64,000 bases of DNA, from assembly GCA_949592205.1 (NCBI GenBank), contig CATIUR010000003.1, positions 142,763,259 to 142,827,258 of the forward strand. The letters run 5' to 3'. Positions 48,396 to 60,199 of this stretch are shown piece by piece. Positions within the stretch are counted from its first letter, which is position 1; every line of letters starts with the position of its first letter. The stretch comes from Helichrysum umbraculigerum (lineage: Eukaryota; Streptophyta; Magnoliopsida; Asterales; Asteraceae). A program made the position numbers and the translations under genes. Below the pieces are notes generated by a model, which was given only the letters and a program-made list of their open reading frames with translations, was not told the origin of the DNA and ran no database searches.

Positions 48396-49313
48396 ATATG
48401 TCAGAACACCTTTGTCAATTACGTCTGCAGCCATAATTGTAAAAGTATCCTTTCATACATATTCTTATCACCCCAAATTTTTGTATCACAATGAACTTTG
48501 TATTCACGGAAAAAGATCAGATAGTTATAGAATCCTAAGCAACATGTAGACGAACCACATAAAGAGTCGTAAGATGATGAAGAAATGTTTATAACGTCCT
48601 TCTTATATGAAATGACTAAGATGGATGATCGACATTAGCTACAACTAACTTCACGGAATTGTATGCACACATAACTTCCTAACTCATGTTCTATATGTGG
48701 GTTCCTTATTGTTGAGACCTGAGACACTGTCAGATCTGCTCAGAATACAAGTATGATTGCCGTTGTTAGAAGAAGTTCACCACTGTTAGAGTTTTTGTAT
48801 TGACAGTGCCACTGTCAATTAGTTTTAGTCTAACAGTGCCACTGCTGAACGTGTAATTTGTATTTTGTATTAAGTACTCACCTCTGTTAGTAATATACGA
48901 GTACTACCCCTGTTAGATATATAGACAACCACTGTTGGTTAGATAAAGTTGGTTAGAGTTATATTAGGAGTAGATGAGAATTCCTAATATGTTTGATTCT
49001 GTAAAGGACTCTATATGTTATATATTTAATTCGTTTTGACTATTGTTTCTTGAAATATTTTAGACAGTCAATATTTCAAAATAGTTCTGTAATATCTTCG
49101 AGTTGTTTCAGGTTTTCGTATCACCAACTTTTGTATTTTTGTTTTCGGGTTCGTTTAAATGATTTGTATGTAATTACAATAATTACAAACTATGTACTAC
49201 TTTTCGTATTAAAGATTCTAGGCTTGCTAGACTTATTTCACATCAAAACTTTTGTTTAAATTTTTGTTAGGAAATTAGCGTAAGAATGCACATGCTTAAG
49301 TTTAAATTAATAC
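48396..49313. other. Unassigned sequence, possible Copia LTR fragment
   Basis: Non-coding. 48713-48960 contains several ACTGTTAG and AGTGCCACTG words and starts TGTTGAGACC, reminiscent of a Copia LTR, but I find no matching end or duplication. Confidence 0.3.
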
Positions 49314-50218
49314 CTAATTTGGAGAGTTGTCACATTGATCGCCGAATTTTCGCATAGTCCATTTGTTGCTGTTGCGTGTTCCGATTTCTTCAAGTCTTTT
49401 TGTGATCTGTCTCGTAGGTGTGAACATGTTGGATATATTAGTTCTTTGATGCACAGCATCATAAACTTGATGCGTTAGGTAGAAACTTGTTCGTATATCC
49501 AAGTGTGAAAGATAGTCGGAGACTTCATCATTTCTTGGAATGTAAAATTGCAAAAATGTAAAACACGGGTTGCCTCCCGAGAAGCGCTCTTTTAAAGTCG
49601 AGAGCTCAACTTCTTTTCTCCTAGCTAGATGGAGATGGATGCATCCATGGGATCCCCTGTGTTGATGTTGTGGGCCCTAAGTTGCGGAAAAGTGTATCGA
49701 GGTGGATAGATACTCATGAAATGATTGGTTATTGTCGTAATCAATTCAAGTGGACTATCTCTCGATGCTGCTTTGTAGTTCTAAATATGCTCTGAAGTTG
49801 TCCTCACAAGTCCTTGAAGTCCGAAGGTGATGTAGTTAACCGCTTTAGTGACGAATCCATCAGGGTTAGTCATGGTGGTTGTGTTGGTTTTACATAACTC
49901 CTTGGGCGGTGGATTTTTCCATAAAGAGTACACAAACGCCAAGAATTGCAATTTTATATCTTCGTTGTTCTTGGTCTTGGGATCTCCATTAAATCTTCTA
50001 ATGGATGTGCACAGGTCCTTGATTTGCCGGTGCTGATGGTCGTTGAATGGAAAGTCGGATTCTGAGAAAACTAAAGTAAGCTGACGAAGTATCTCCTTGC
50101 ATCCTGAGTGGAATATGAAGTTTGCTCTGGAATTTCTTTTTCGTGCTTGAATCTCCCGGAGATGGATCGTAACAAAAGTGGCGATATCAAGTGGTGATTC
50201 AGGTGTAACCCTAAAGGG

Positions 50219-51295
50219 TCATTCGCGCCATGATTCCTCCCAAACAAGATCACTAAGTTCTTCAATCAACAACTCAATTTGAATTTCTATGGTAGAGTTG
50301 ATAACCATAGATCCGCTTTCGTTGGAGCTGAGGCGATCTTCTCTACTTAGCGAGTTAAGCAGTGAGGTGAAGTCATTCATCGTAGAGATGTCGGCATGGC
50401 TGCGGGGATGTCCAGTAGTCTCTTTCATATACTCTTTAATGAATCCTAACGTCTCCCATTGTACTAACGTGAAGGGGATATTTGATCTTTTAAGGGCATT
50501 GAAGATCCTAGTATATGTCCGTTTCTGCTGTTGACAGAATTGCAGCTCAGCAGGGGAAAGAGTAAGCAAGTTGACTGCGTTGCTAATTCCTCCTATCGCA
50601 TTGTCGAATCTTTGGATGATTACATTGGGTACTTCGGGATCTGGGGTCTGCGGTTGGTTTCGGGTGCGTTCGGAATATTCTTCCAGTATTTCTCCTCTCG
50701 TGGGATGGTCGTGGTTACTTCCCGCCATTTCTTCAGGGGTAAATAGATTAGTTGGCGGTCTGCTTCTTCTGTTTTCTTCTTCTATCTTTCTCTTTCCGAT
50801 TATTTCTTCCATCGTTGGCTTGTTTGCTGATGCATGTTTCATCTCTTGTCCTATTCGTCGGAGGTCAATCGGGAAATATGGCGTGATTGCCATTTCCTTG
50901 CTAGATTTTCTTTCACTTATTGACTTTGCAGTTTCTTCGTCTTTGGTGGTCTTCATGGAGATCATGTACATATCGGCTTGTTCTTCAGCGTTTGGAATGT
51001 CGATATGGAAAGTGATGGTTTCTCCCTGAGACTGCAAGCTGATGGTTTGTGCGAAGGCGTTGATGATTGCCTCGGTCGTATTCATGAAAGGTCTTCCTAG
51101 TATGATTGGGATGTGTACGTCTTCCTGCATATCCATTACTACAAAATCTGCTGGGTAAAGAAATTTATCAATCCCAACTAAAACATTTTCAGCTATTCCT
51201 CTAGGATATTTGACTGAGTGGTCAGCAAGCTCAATGCTCATTTTGGTAGGTCGAAGATTTTCTAACTCAAGCCTTTTGAAAAGCGAGTATGGCAT
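50219..51295 (-). CDS. Athila-type protease region (358 codons)
   Basis: Open frame with the retropepsin-like region: a loop around IADHSVKYPRG-like residues (here LADHSVKYPRG) and the ILGRPFMNTTEAII motif typical of Athila proteases. The catalytic DxG is upstream of this frame, in degenerate sequence. The C-terminal half is a charged linker. It was probably part of a gag-pol polyprotein and is now separated from gag by stops. Confidence 0.7.
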   Translation of the reverse strand: MPYSLFKRLELENLRPTKMSIELADHSVKYPRGIAENVLVGIDKFLYPADFVVMDMQEDVHIPIILGRPFMNTTEAIINAFAQTISLQSQGETITFHIDIPNAEEQADMYMISMKTTKDEETAKSISERKSSKEMAITPYFPIDLRRIGQEMKHASANKPTMEEIIGKRKIEEENRRSRPPTNLFTPEEMAGSNHDHPTRGEILEEYSERTRNQPQTPDPEVPNVIIQRFDNAIGGISNAVNLLTLSPAELQFCQQQKRTYTRIFNALKRSNIPFTLVQWETLGFIKEYMKETTGHPRSHADISTMNDFTSLLNSLSREDRLSSNESGSMVINSTIEIQIELLIEELSDLVWEESWRE

Positions 51296-52102
51296 GAGAT
51301 TAATACTAGCTCCTAAATCGGCGAGAGAACAGATAATGCCTGAATTGTAAATGGAACATGGAAGAGTAAAAACGTACGGTATCTCCGAGTTTATCAGGAA
51401 TGATATTTTTCAAGATAGCTGAACATTCCTCGTTCAGCGGGACATTGGGTACTTCGGGTACCTTATCCTTGGTTGTGAGAAGTTTTCTAAAGTACTTTTT
51501 AGAATGAACTTCAGGTACAGTATCTAGGAATTTCCTATCAAGCTTAAAAGACTTAAGCTTGTCGGGTCGCTATTTAAGACGAGCCGGAAATGGAATGTTT
51601 ACTTTCCTATTTGGTGTAGACTCTAGATCTATTGTCGATGGGACAACAGGTGGTTCCTTCACCGGAGAAGAAACCGTAGGTGGGCTATGTGCTACCTGAG
51701 AGTCTTGAATATGAGAAGCTTCCTTATGACAACTAGTTGGACTATCATGAGGTTTAGCATTAACGTGTTATGCTAATTGTCCTAATTGGGATTCGAAAGC
51801 TTTTAACAAAGTCAGTTGATCTCTTAAGATGAGATCAGTTTAGTCTTGTCTAGCTGAGATTCCTTGAATGACCTGTATCAGGGTTTCGTCAAAACTAGAG
51901 GTTCATGAGGAAGAGGCTTTAGAAGGTTGGGATTGGTAAGTTGGTGGGCTATTCCTAGGTGGGTTAATAGAAGGGTTAGTGTTGGGTGAAGTTAGATGAG
52001 ATTGAGGAATTTGGGCTGAATGGTTCGTATTGACACAATTAAGGCAGGTTTGAACTCAACAGACTTGTTGTGGTTGACTTTTTAATTCCTTGATCTCTTT
52101 GG

Positions 52103-52858
52103 TTAGTTCTTCCACTTGCTGAGTGAGAGTTTTGATAGCTTCAAACTGATTGTAGTAGGTGAATTCACTATTGAGTGGTGATTTTCACTGTTCCAGTCAT
52201 GGTTGTGCATTGTCATGTTCTCAATAAGGCTCCAACCTTCATTGGTCGTACTGTTCATAAAACTGCCTTGAGAGGCGGTGTCAAGTAAAGGACGGTGATA
52301 TGGGAAGAGACCATTGTAGAAGATGCGCAGCTGGTCTGAGCACTCAAATCGATGATTTGGACATTTCTTAAGCAATCCCTTAAAGCGTTCCCATGCATCG
52401 TAGATTGATTCATCATCAACTTGGCGGAAGTTTATGATGTTGGTTCTAAACGTGGCTTGTTTTGATGGGGGGAAATATTTGGCCAAAAATTTGGTTGCTA
52501 GTTCTACCCAAGAGGTTATAGAGTTAATCTCTATTCCCTCGAACCAGGTTTGTGCATTAAGAGTGAGTGAATAGGGAAATAGGTATATATATACTATGTC
52601 TTGATTAACCCCAATCGGCTTCAAGGAGTTGGATAAGGAAATGAATTTGTCAAGGTGGGAGTTGGGATCATCATTTGGTAGACCACTGTGTGGTTTTAAT
52701 TCAAATGAAGCTCTATCGGTTTCCGGATAGACGATTGGTCCTCCTCGACCTTCAATCAAAGGTTTAGCGTCATCAGCGAGAGTGATACATGTAGCTGTCA
52801 TAGTCTCGTTGGCAGGTGGTTGATTAGTTTCTAAAGGTTCACTAGAATGTAAGTTCAT
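52103..52858 (-). CDS. gag: Athila-type gag fragment (251 codons)
   Basis: Retrotransposon gag domain with LFPYSLTLNAQTWFEGI, FLAKYFPPSKQATFRTNI and ESIYDAWERFKGLLKKCPNH, the conserved order for Athila-like gag. The start codon at 52858 is 26 bases after the primer-site region, a sensible position. The frame ends early, and the nucleocapsid part is degenerate. Confidence 0.8.
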   Translation of the reverse strand: MNLHSSEPLETNQPPANETMTATCITLADDAKPLIEGRGGPIVYPETDRASFELKPHSGLPNDDPNSHLDKFISLSNSLKPIGVNQDIVYIYLFPYSLTLNAQTWFEGIEINSITSWVELATKFLAKYFPPSKQATFRTNIINFRQVDDESIYDAWERFKGLLKKCPNHRFECSDQLRIFYNGLFPYHRPLLDTASQGSFMNSTTNEGWSLIENMTMHNHDWNSENHHSIVNSPTTISLKLSKLSLSKWKN

Positions 52859-52883
52859 CTTGACGCCTAAAGATGGTACAGTT

Positions 52884-52904
52884 GGTTCCCCGGTAGCGGC
52901 GCCA
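52884..52904 (-). promoter_or_regulatory. tRNA-Asp-type primer binding site
   Basis: Reads TGGCGCCGCTACCGGGGAAC on the minus strand, matching the usual Athila/Tat primer site apart from small changes. It lies six bases inside the LTR end. Confidence 0.85.
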
Positions 52905-52910
52905 AAAACT

Positions 52911-55325
52911 TGACGCGCCCCCAGCCGTCGGTAAGGAATTTACTTTGTCGTTGCACCGTCTACTGGAGGCGTGTCAGTGGGTGTTTTAAATTTATAAGTG
53001 CGGGGCCTAAGTTTCCCTAACAATGCTAATCTTAAGGGCCAGCAAGTGGTAGGTATGACCTAGAGTCGTTCTTCAAACCGACTGAATTGAAACTTAGACG
53101 AGGCGGATAATGGCTTTCAAACTAGTGAAGGGTTTATAAAATAGTGGGGGAGTTTTGGTTTTTGTATTAACTAACTTAGGCTGTTAAATAAATAAAAGCG
53201 AAAATAAAATTAAGCGTAAAACAGATAAAATAAAGATAGTGTTTGCTGAGATTTCGTTAATTAAGTTATGGGATGATGTTTGGAGAAACTACTTTGAAAG
53301 ATATTTGTTAATTATTATTCTTGGATACTTGTGATGTAAACACTAGATTCCATACTAATTAAAATCCCATTAACATGTCATACATGAACTAGGTTATGGT
53401 GATTCTGATCAGACTGACATGCCCAACTCTCAACACTTATCCTATGAAGAATAAATGGCACTTTCCCAGAATACGAGGATTCTTTTGCGCATGAATAGAG
53501 TGGCAAATCAATTATAAGGTCCGACCGTTCTTAACATCACAGAGTATTTAGAATAATAAGCAAAATCTTAATTTAAGTTTAATATTACTTTCTTATGAAT
53601 GGTGACAATAAACTTAAGGTACTAGACAAAACTGGATCATTTAATGATTACTCGTCATCCTAACAGATTCGTATATAAAAGTTCATTTATGACTTTAAAC
53701 CAGCCCTTGCTTAAGACTTCCCAATAAATCCCCTAGTTATTCACAGCGTTCCTCACTTAAAGTGGTTCCGCCGCTTCAAACCTTGGTCATGTCTTGTCCT
53801 ACGGTAATTCCCCATGTAGTCTTGCGGTTCCATGGTTTCATACCTTTCGACAAATTATCTTGACATAGATAACTGACTACCTTTTATATTGACGTCATTA
53901 AAAAGGTGTTGTAATCACGTTTATTGGTGGAAAGGGGATAGGGTAATTTGAAGTTTAAAAGTCTATTTATAAATGTTAATTAAACTAGGTTTCTCATTTT
54001 ATAACATTAGTCCGTAATATAACTACCTTCGGTCGTTACACAGCTTCCACGTATTTGTACTACACCTAAAGTGTTTTCAACGCTATACTGTGTGGCGAAT
54101 AGGGGCCATCATATTACTTCATAATATTGTATTGTTCCGCAATATGACTACCTTCGGTCGTTCCTCGACTTCCATACGTTTGTACTCCACCTTGAAGTGT
54201 TTCCAGTACTATATCGAGGAACAGTATAATAGGGGCCGTCATATTACATTATTATTATTTATTAATCATCCCATAATTAAATAACTACATCGCAGGCAAA
54301 CACAACAAGTATATTATTCTCTAATCATAGCAATAACTAAATCTAGCATAAATAATATAAACGTAATTAATTAAGATAGAAAAGGATAGGGATAACCGTG
54401 ATTAAATGCAAGAAGGAATAGAGTTGAATTAAATATTGCAACTTCCAAGTGTACACAAAAAGATTACAAGACGCTCCGCTCTTTCGTTCCATTATAATTA
54501 CGCTCTGAAACTAATCTAGAACTGATCTAGAGTGAGAAATAGAGAGGGAAAGAAATCAGAATTATTAGAGAGAGAAATAAATTTTTGAGTGCATAGGAAG
54601 GTGTGTTTTTCAATTACGAATCTAACGATATATTTATAGTTGAAATCCGGCTCACAATAGCGAAGTTAGGCTCATTTTAGCGAAAAACCGCGCGCGGGAC
54701 GAAAAAGGTGGTGCACGGACGAAAAAGCAACCGGCACCGGTTGACCATGGGCCGGCACCGGCTCGGTGACACCAAAAAGCAGCCGGCGTCGCCCGTTTGC
54801 CAGCCGCCGGCGGACGGCCGTCCTCGCCCGTACAACTTTTTCGGTTTACTTTTTCGTGCGTATCTACTTCGTTATGCATCCGATTGCGACGATTCTTTTT
54901 GCGTTAGAATCGATTTTTAAAAACGAAGAATTTAATGTAAAGAAATCCCTGAGATGATTTTCCTATCTTGAGATGTCTTATTCCGAATGTTTTGAATCTT
55001 TCGCAGCGCGTAGAATCATCATTCTTTATCCATTTTTGTTGATTCTTTTGCGTTGGATTCAATTTTTGAAAACGAAGACTTCGTTATGGAGAATCTCTGA
55101 GATGATCCTTTTCACTTGAAATTTTGTCTTGGTTGCCTTAAATCTTCAAACGCGCATGAAATCTTCGTTTTTCGGCTGTTTTGCCTGATTTTTCTCGTGC
55201 TTCCTTATTTTAACCTACTTGACAAAATATTAATGATTAATATAATATTTGAGCTAATTTTCCAAGTATCGTTCTAAAATGAGAGAGATATCGTTACTAA
55301 AAACATGACTTTTTACGCGATATCA
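52911..55325 (-). repeat. Athila-like 5' LTR, 2,415 bp
   Basis: Bounded by TGACGCGCCC on the left and CGATATCA on the right, seven bases before the defensin-like duplicon resumes. It contains a tandem duplication of ~120 bp at about 54010-54250 (ACTACCTTCGGTCGTT twice) and a GC-rich block at 54690-54835 with CCGGCACCGG palindromes that contrasts with its AT-rich surroundings. Confidence 0.7.
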
Positions 55326-55484
55326 ATCTTCGAGTACTCTTTAATTACAATTAATTCAATGCGATTTAAACCTATTAATGACTAACAATGAAACAAAGAT
55401 TGTAGTAATAATATAAACGATTTCTTAACTTTATGGGACAATATATGTCATAAATGATTTAATAAATAGAGAAAAATTAAACAT

Positions 55485-55492
55485 TATAAATA
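55485..55492 (+). promoter_or_regulatory. TATA box of defensin-like gene 5
   Basis: TATAAATA, 62 bases before the start codon, in a promoter that otherwise follows gene A. Confidence 0.7.
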
Positions 55493-55553
55493 GGGAGACA
55501 TATCTCTGTTTCTCATCATTCTTCCAACATATATTTTAGTGATCTTCATAGTT

Positions 55554-56037
55554 ATGGCTAAGATTATCACCACATTTCATATCATCTTCATTCTTCTCAA
55601 TGTTTCAGGTATACTTATAGTACTTTCTTAATTAATCCTTTTCTTTTTTCTTAAAGCTAGTTAATTAATCACTATTAGGGACCCTTTTTTCTTATATATC
55701 TTGTAATAACTTATAAAGAATGATATTATAAATTTCACATCTAAAAATTCATTGAATGGATTACTTGTTTTTCAACCCCCATCAGAAAAATCGGTTATTA
55801 CTAGGTTACGCTTATTAACGTGATTGATTGGAACATCATGCAGGAATGATGTTGGCGAATTCAGCGGATGAATCTGCTAGAAATCATGAACCTGTTGCGT
55901 CCTGTGAAGAAAATTTAGGCAAATGCAATGGGGCGGCGACACATTGTATGTTGGCGTGTAAAGAAAGACATCCAGATGGACAGGGGACTTGTCACAATGA
56001 TGCTGATGATTATTGCATATGTAGATATCCATGTTAA
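55554..56037 (+). CDS. Defensin-like secreted eight-cysteine peptide, paralogue 5
   Basis: Exons 55554-55608 and 55844-56037, intron 235 bp, shorter than the ~420 bp of the others; 82 residues. Signal peptide nearly as in gene A, with asparagine at residue 16. Cysteines at 39, 46, 53, 57, 68, 76, 78 and 82. The loop between cysteines 5 and 6 has seven residues, three more than gene A, and the segment between cysteines 2 and 5 is substituted at many positions. Intact splice sites and frame suggest a working gene. Confidence 0.87.
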
Positions 56038-56508
56038 ACATCTATTTTATGTTAAATTACAATGCAATTCTATTAATGTAGTAAATAATATTATGATCAA
56101 ATTTTTTTTCTGAAGTTTAATTTTGCAATGGAACTTCTTATTAAACTATGGTATCTGTTTTCATAATGTTGATATCACTTTTTATTTTTCACTCACCGTT
56201 GAATTTCAAGATGAAGGTCCGTGCCTGTCTAATCTCGGATGTGATAAGAAACGCCTTGAATTAACGAAACTTTTTTCATTTTTGGTTTTGGTGTTAGAGC
56301 TACATGCAATTTTAGTAGATGTTAGCGTCAAATATTTGTTGTGTAAGTTTTTATCATACATTTTTGAGTTGGAATGGATTTGGTATTCGCACCTATATTT
56401 ATACTTCATCTAACAAATGAATAAAGAACATTTAGAGAGATTAAGTTTTAGTACAAATAAAATCACGACTACCTTTTTAATCTACATTAATTACATTAAC
56501 TTTTAAAA

Positions 56509-57265
56509 AAAAAAAAAAAAAAAAGATAAAGAATATTAATTCAGCTTTATCAACAAGCTCCATGTTAGTCGTTGGACCATTCACCAGAGGATTGGTTTTG
56601 CTCCTAAAATACTTTTAAATGATAAATGAACTTAAAAAGAAATATAATAGAATCACATTGAATATAAATTATATGATACAAGTGATTGTACTCTTTCAAA
56701 ATATTTGAAATGAATGAATGATATAAACAAGAATTATCATGTCCACGCATTGTGTCGTGACTTTCAAATAATGACATCTAATACTTATAAAACAATTACA
56801 TTGTAAAAAATCTTGATGACGTAAAACAAATGGATCCAAAATTGAACATTTTTAATACCTTAAACAAACCATATTACCAATTTTACAATTAGACTTTTAG
56901 TTTAATTATTATTAATTAACTAGCACAATATAACTACACATAATACTCTATAATTCACCGTTAAACAGATTTATTACATACTATATTTACCACTTAATCT
57001 TTCTTTTTATGTGTTTAGGTTAACATATATACAAATATGTTATAATTTATAGCTTCACATGAATTTTAACAAATACAACCTATCACATCCATTACGTATA
57101 GTTACATATAATTAAGTTATACAAATACATATTAATTATTTCGAGTGAGAGTTGACTTTACAACCGTTTGCTTGAAATAATTATTAATTAATAACATATG
57201 TAATATCCGACTCTATAATCTCGTAAGTCTATTAGAAGAATAAAAACATGATATAATTTAAATTG
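56509..57265. other. AT-rich spacer
   Basis: No gene. A short word near its start, TTTATCAACAAGCTCCA, recurs at about 63,865, hinting at a shared dead repeat. Confidence 0.5.
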
Positions 57266-57288
57266 ATATATATATATATATATATATA

Positions 57289-58549
57289 GGGGGGAGATCC
57301 TTGGGGAAGTAAAATAATTAGGGAATGAGGGAAGTGATTCTCAGCCACACATTCTGGTCAACTCAAAAATCAACGCGGTAGCATTTTTGTAAATAACTTG
57401 AAATCACCTCCCAGAACGTTAACATGCATTTCAAAAGCATGTTAATAAAAAACAACTAAAAACGTGAATTTCATCTTAAATTCATCAAATTAAAGCTTGA
57501 AACTTAAAAAAATAAATTTAAAAACACTAATACACAACTCGTTGAGCAAGATTGATTAACAATTGTTGAATTCAAACAAAAAAAATGTTAGAAAATATAT
57601 TTCATGAAGTAAATTATAGAAACCCATGAAAAATCACAAATTCATTCAATTGAGAACAAAATTAAGATATACATAAAGCAAAATAAAAATAAATTGATCA
57701 TATAAATCAATAATCAAACAAACTTGTAGTAATTTTACGTTTTACACAAAAAAATTCTCAAAATCAAGTTTTTCATAACGTTAACACTCATTTGAAATGC
57801 ATGTTAATCAAAATTACAACTTAAACATTCATTTATGTTGAATATTAGCTTATATATGTTATTATTGTATAATAACTCATATTCATCATAAATACATGTT
57901 AACATCTCATTGAGTCTTTAACATTCATTCATGATGAATATTAACTTATATCATGCTGATGAACATCATAACATTCATTTATAATGCATATTAACTCATA
58001 TATATTGTGATACATTGACGAATGTTATGTTATCACATTCAGCAATGAACAATAACTTATATAAGGTAATATTCAATAAAAATGAATGTTTAAGAATCTT
58101 TATTGCAGTTTTGATTAACATGCTTCCCAAATGCATGTTAACCTTCTGGAAATTTATAAATTTCGATGATGAATGACGTCTATAATCCAATTAATTCCCC
58201 GTTTGTAAGTTTTGTATGATGAAATTCGTTTAATTTTACTGTTTTCATTGTAAAATCAAAAATTTCATAAAAACCCAAAAGTTGCACCCAAAATTTAATA
58301 TTTTTGATGAATATATATAACGAGGAATTGATGATCTATATGAACGCGATTGATGAATTCGAAATTTTATAGTATCTCTGATTGATGAATCAATGAAATA
58401 CAAGCTTTAATTTGGGTTCTTAGACAAAAATTGGTGAAGTGGGTTTTGTTTATGTTTTGCTTCCTTATAGGAAAAAAGTGGGGAGGAATGGGTGGCTGAG
58501 ATTTGCTTCCCTCCTTCCCTCAAATTTGAAGCTTCCCTCTTGATCCTTC

Positions 58550-58551
<2 letters not shown>
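57289..58551. mobile_element. Terminal-inverted-repeat element inside a TA microsatellite
   Basis: Ends are GGGGGGAGATCCTTGGGGAA on the left and GGGAAGGATCAAGAGGGAAG read inward from the right. Both arms continue about 60 bases to a shared TCTCAGCCAC. TA runs flank both sides (57266-57288 and 58552-58610). No transposase; the interior repeats ATGCATGTTAA and TTCATTTATAATG words. Insertion into TA repeats recalls the rice Micron family, but the superfamily is not settled. Confidence 0.7.

Positions 58552-58610
<59 letters not shown>
58552..58610. repeat. (TA)n microsatellite
   Basis: Uninterrupted TA dinucleotides, about 29 copies. Confidence 0.95.
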
Positions 58611-58611
<1 letters not shown>

Positions 58612-59065
58612 TCCTTATAAAATATATCACACTCTCTCTCTCTTAAATACTTAAAATACTAATTATGCACAATGTACAACTCACAAAACTTATTCACAAT
58701 ACAAAACTTTATGCTTGTTAATGATATTTTTTTTTATGTTTTAAGTGTTATTCATGATATTACTTTATATTATTGTTATTTTGTTCGTCTAAAACGTATC
58801 ATTCAAATTATTATCTTAACACTTAATCACTTTTTTTAACCGATTTGAATTTGTTCACGCCGCATTGCTCGGATTACTAGCTAGTATATATACATGTAAT
58901 TCACAGTTGTATTATGTATTGTATGAAACAAACAAACTTTTGTATATTTGTATTAATATTTTATAATAATCTAATGATTTTAATCCTTTTTAGCATAAAC
59001 TTTAGAACCATATATTCATATTGTATCGAATGTATGTTGTTGAATTATGTAATATATGACCTACT
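58611..59065. other. AT-rich spacer
   Basis: No gene or element boundary seen. Confidence 0.5.
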
Positions 59066-59167
<102 letters not shown>

Positions 59168-59251
59168 TAAAATTAATTAATAAAAAACTGAGCAAAAATA
59201 ACTATAAAAGTAATAGAGAGTGGAGACCCTAAGATTTGAACATAATGTGTT

Positions 59252-59936
59252 AAGAAAATTACATAAATCATCCTTATGGTTTGCTTCAAATTTCACTCAC
59301 AGTCCTGTAATTAATTTAATTACACAGATCATCATTTCTTTTGAAACTTGTTACGTCAATAGTTCTTTACACTAACGCTTGTAAATTCTCCGTTAGATAA
59401 GGACCATACGTGTGAAAATTTTTATTCATTTACATTTGTTGAGTAAAGTATATATGTGTGGATACATTATTAGGTGCACATAACATTATATTCATTTATC
59501 TCATTTTATTCATTATCAAATTTAGTCATATTCTCCTTTAAAACATCAAATTTTATATTCCACCACCAAAATTCACCACCATCTTTCTCTACCTATATAT
59601 CTAACATTTGTGGCTTTATAAACTTTGATGTTTTAAAGGAGAATATGACCAAATTTGATGATGATAAAATGAGAGAATTGAAAATAATCTTATGTACACT
59701 TAATAATGTACATAAACATATGTTAGATTTTATAATTTAAATTTACTCAAAAAATTTGAAAGAATATAAATTTTTACATACATGGTCCTTTTTAACGGAG
59801 AGTTAACAATCGTTAGTGTAAAGGACTATTGACGTAACAAGTTTCAAAAGAATGAATGATCTGTATAATTAAGTTAATTAAAGGACTAATAGTGAAATTT
59901 GGATCAAACCATAAGGACGGTTTATGTAATTTTCTC
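59252..59936. mobile_element. Foldback Mutator-like element
   Basis: A 685-bp element whose arms pair over most of its length: GAAAATTACATAAA at both ends, CTTATGGTTTG, TTTTGAAACTTGTTACGTCA, and an inner pair TTTAAAGGAGAATATGA. Flanks TAATGTGTT and TAATGTCTT form a 9-bp duplication with one mismatch. No transposase. Confidence 0.75.
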
Positions 59937-60199
59937 TAATGTCTTTAAACAAAAAGCAAACATTGTTACCACTTGGGTCAATATTAGTTGAATTACTTCT
60001 GTTAAAATAGTTTAGTTTTATATTAGCTTTCAAACAACATACTTCCATAAAAGTTCAAATAACTTAATTGCTATTAGTAGTTATTTGTTAATTAATTGAT
60101 ATTAAGTGATAATAATAATTTTCTTAACTACTAGGAGCTTTGCTCAACAGAAATAAAGTTCATTTATCTAAAAGAGTTTTTCGAAATAGTACTTAGAGT
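59937..60199. other. AT-rich spacer
   Basis: No gene seen. Confidence 0.5.

Larger units (their letters stand above)
49314..55325 (-). mobile_element. Athila-like Ty3/gypsy element, internally deleted
   Basis: On the minus strand: 5' LTR (55325-52911), a tRNA-Asp-type primer site, gag, protease, then directly the GGGAGGCAACCC motif (49567-49589 region) that in Athila elements follows pol. Reverse transcriptase, RNase H and integrase are missing between about 50,070 and 49,590. No 3' LTR is found on the left. Non-autonomous and old. Confidence 0.75.
55333..56508. repeat. Partial array duplicon carrying gene A paralogue 5
   Basis: Homologous to about 3552-4900 of unit I, starting at AGTACT and ending near an A run. 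The palindrome, psi-B and LTR-like parts are absent. Divergence is greater than among units I-IV. Confidence 0.8.
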
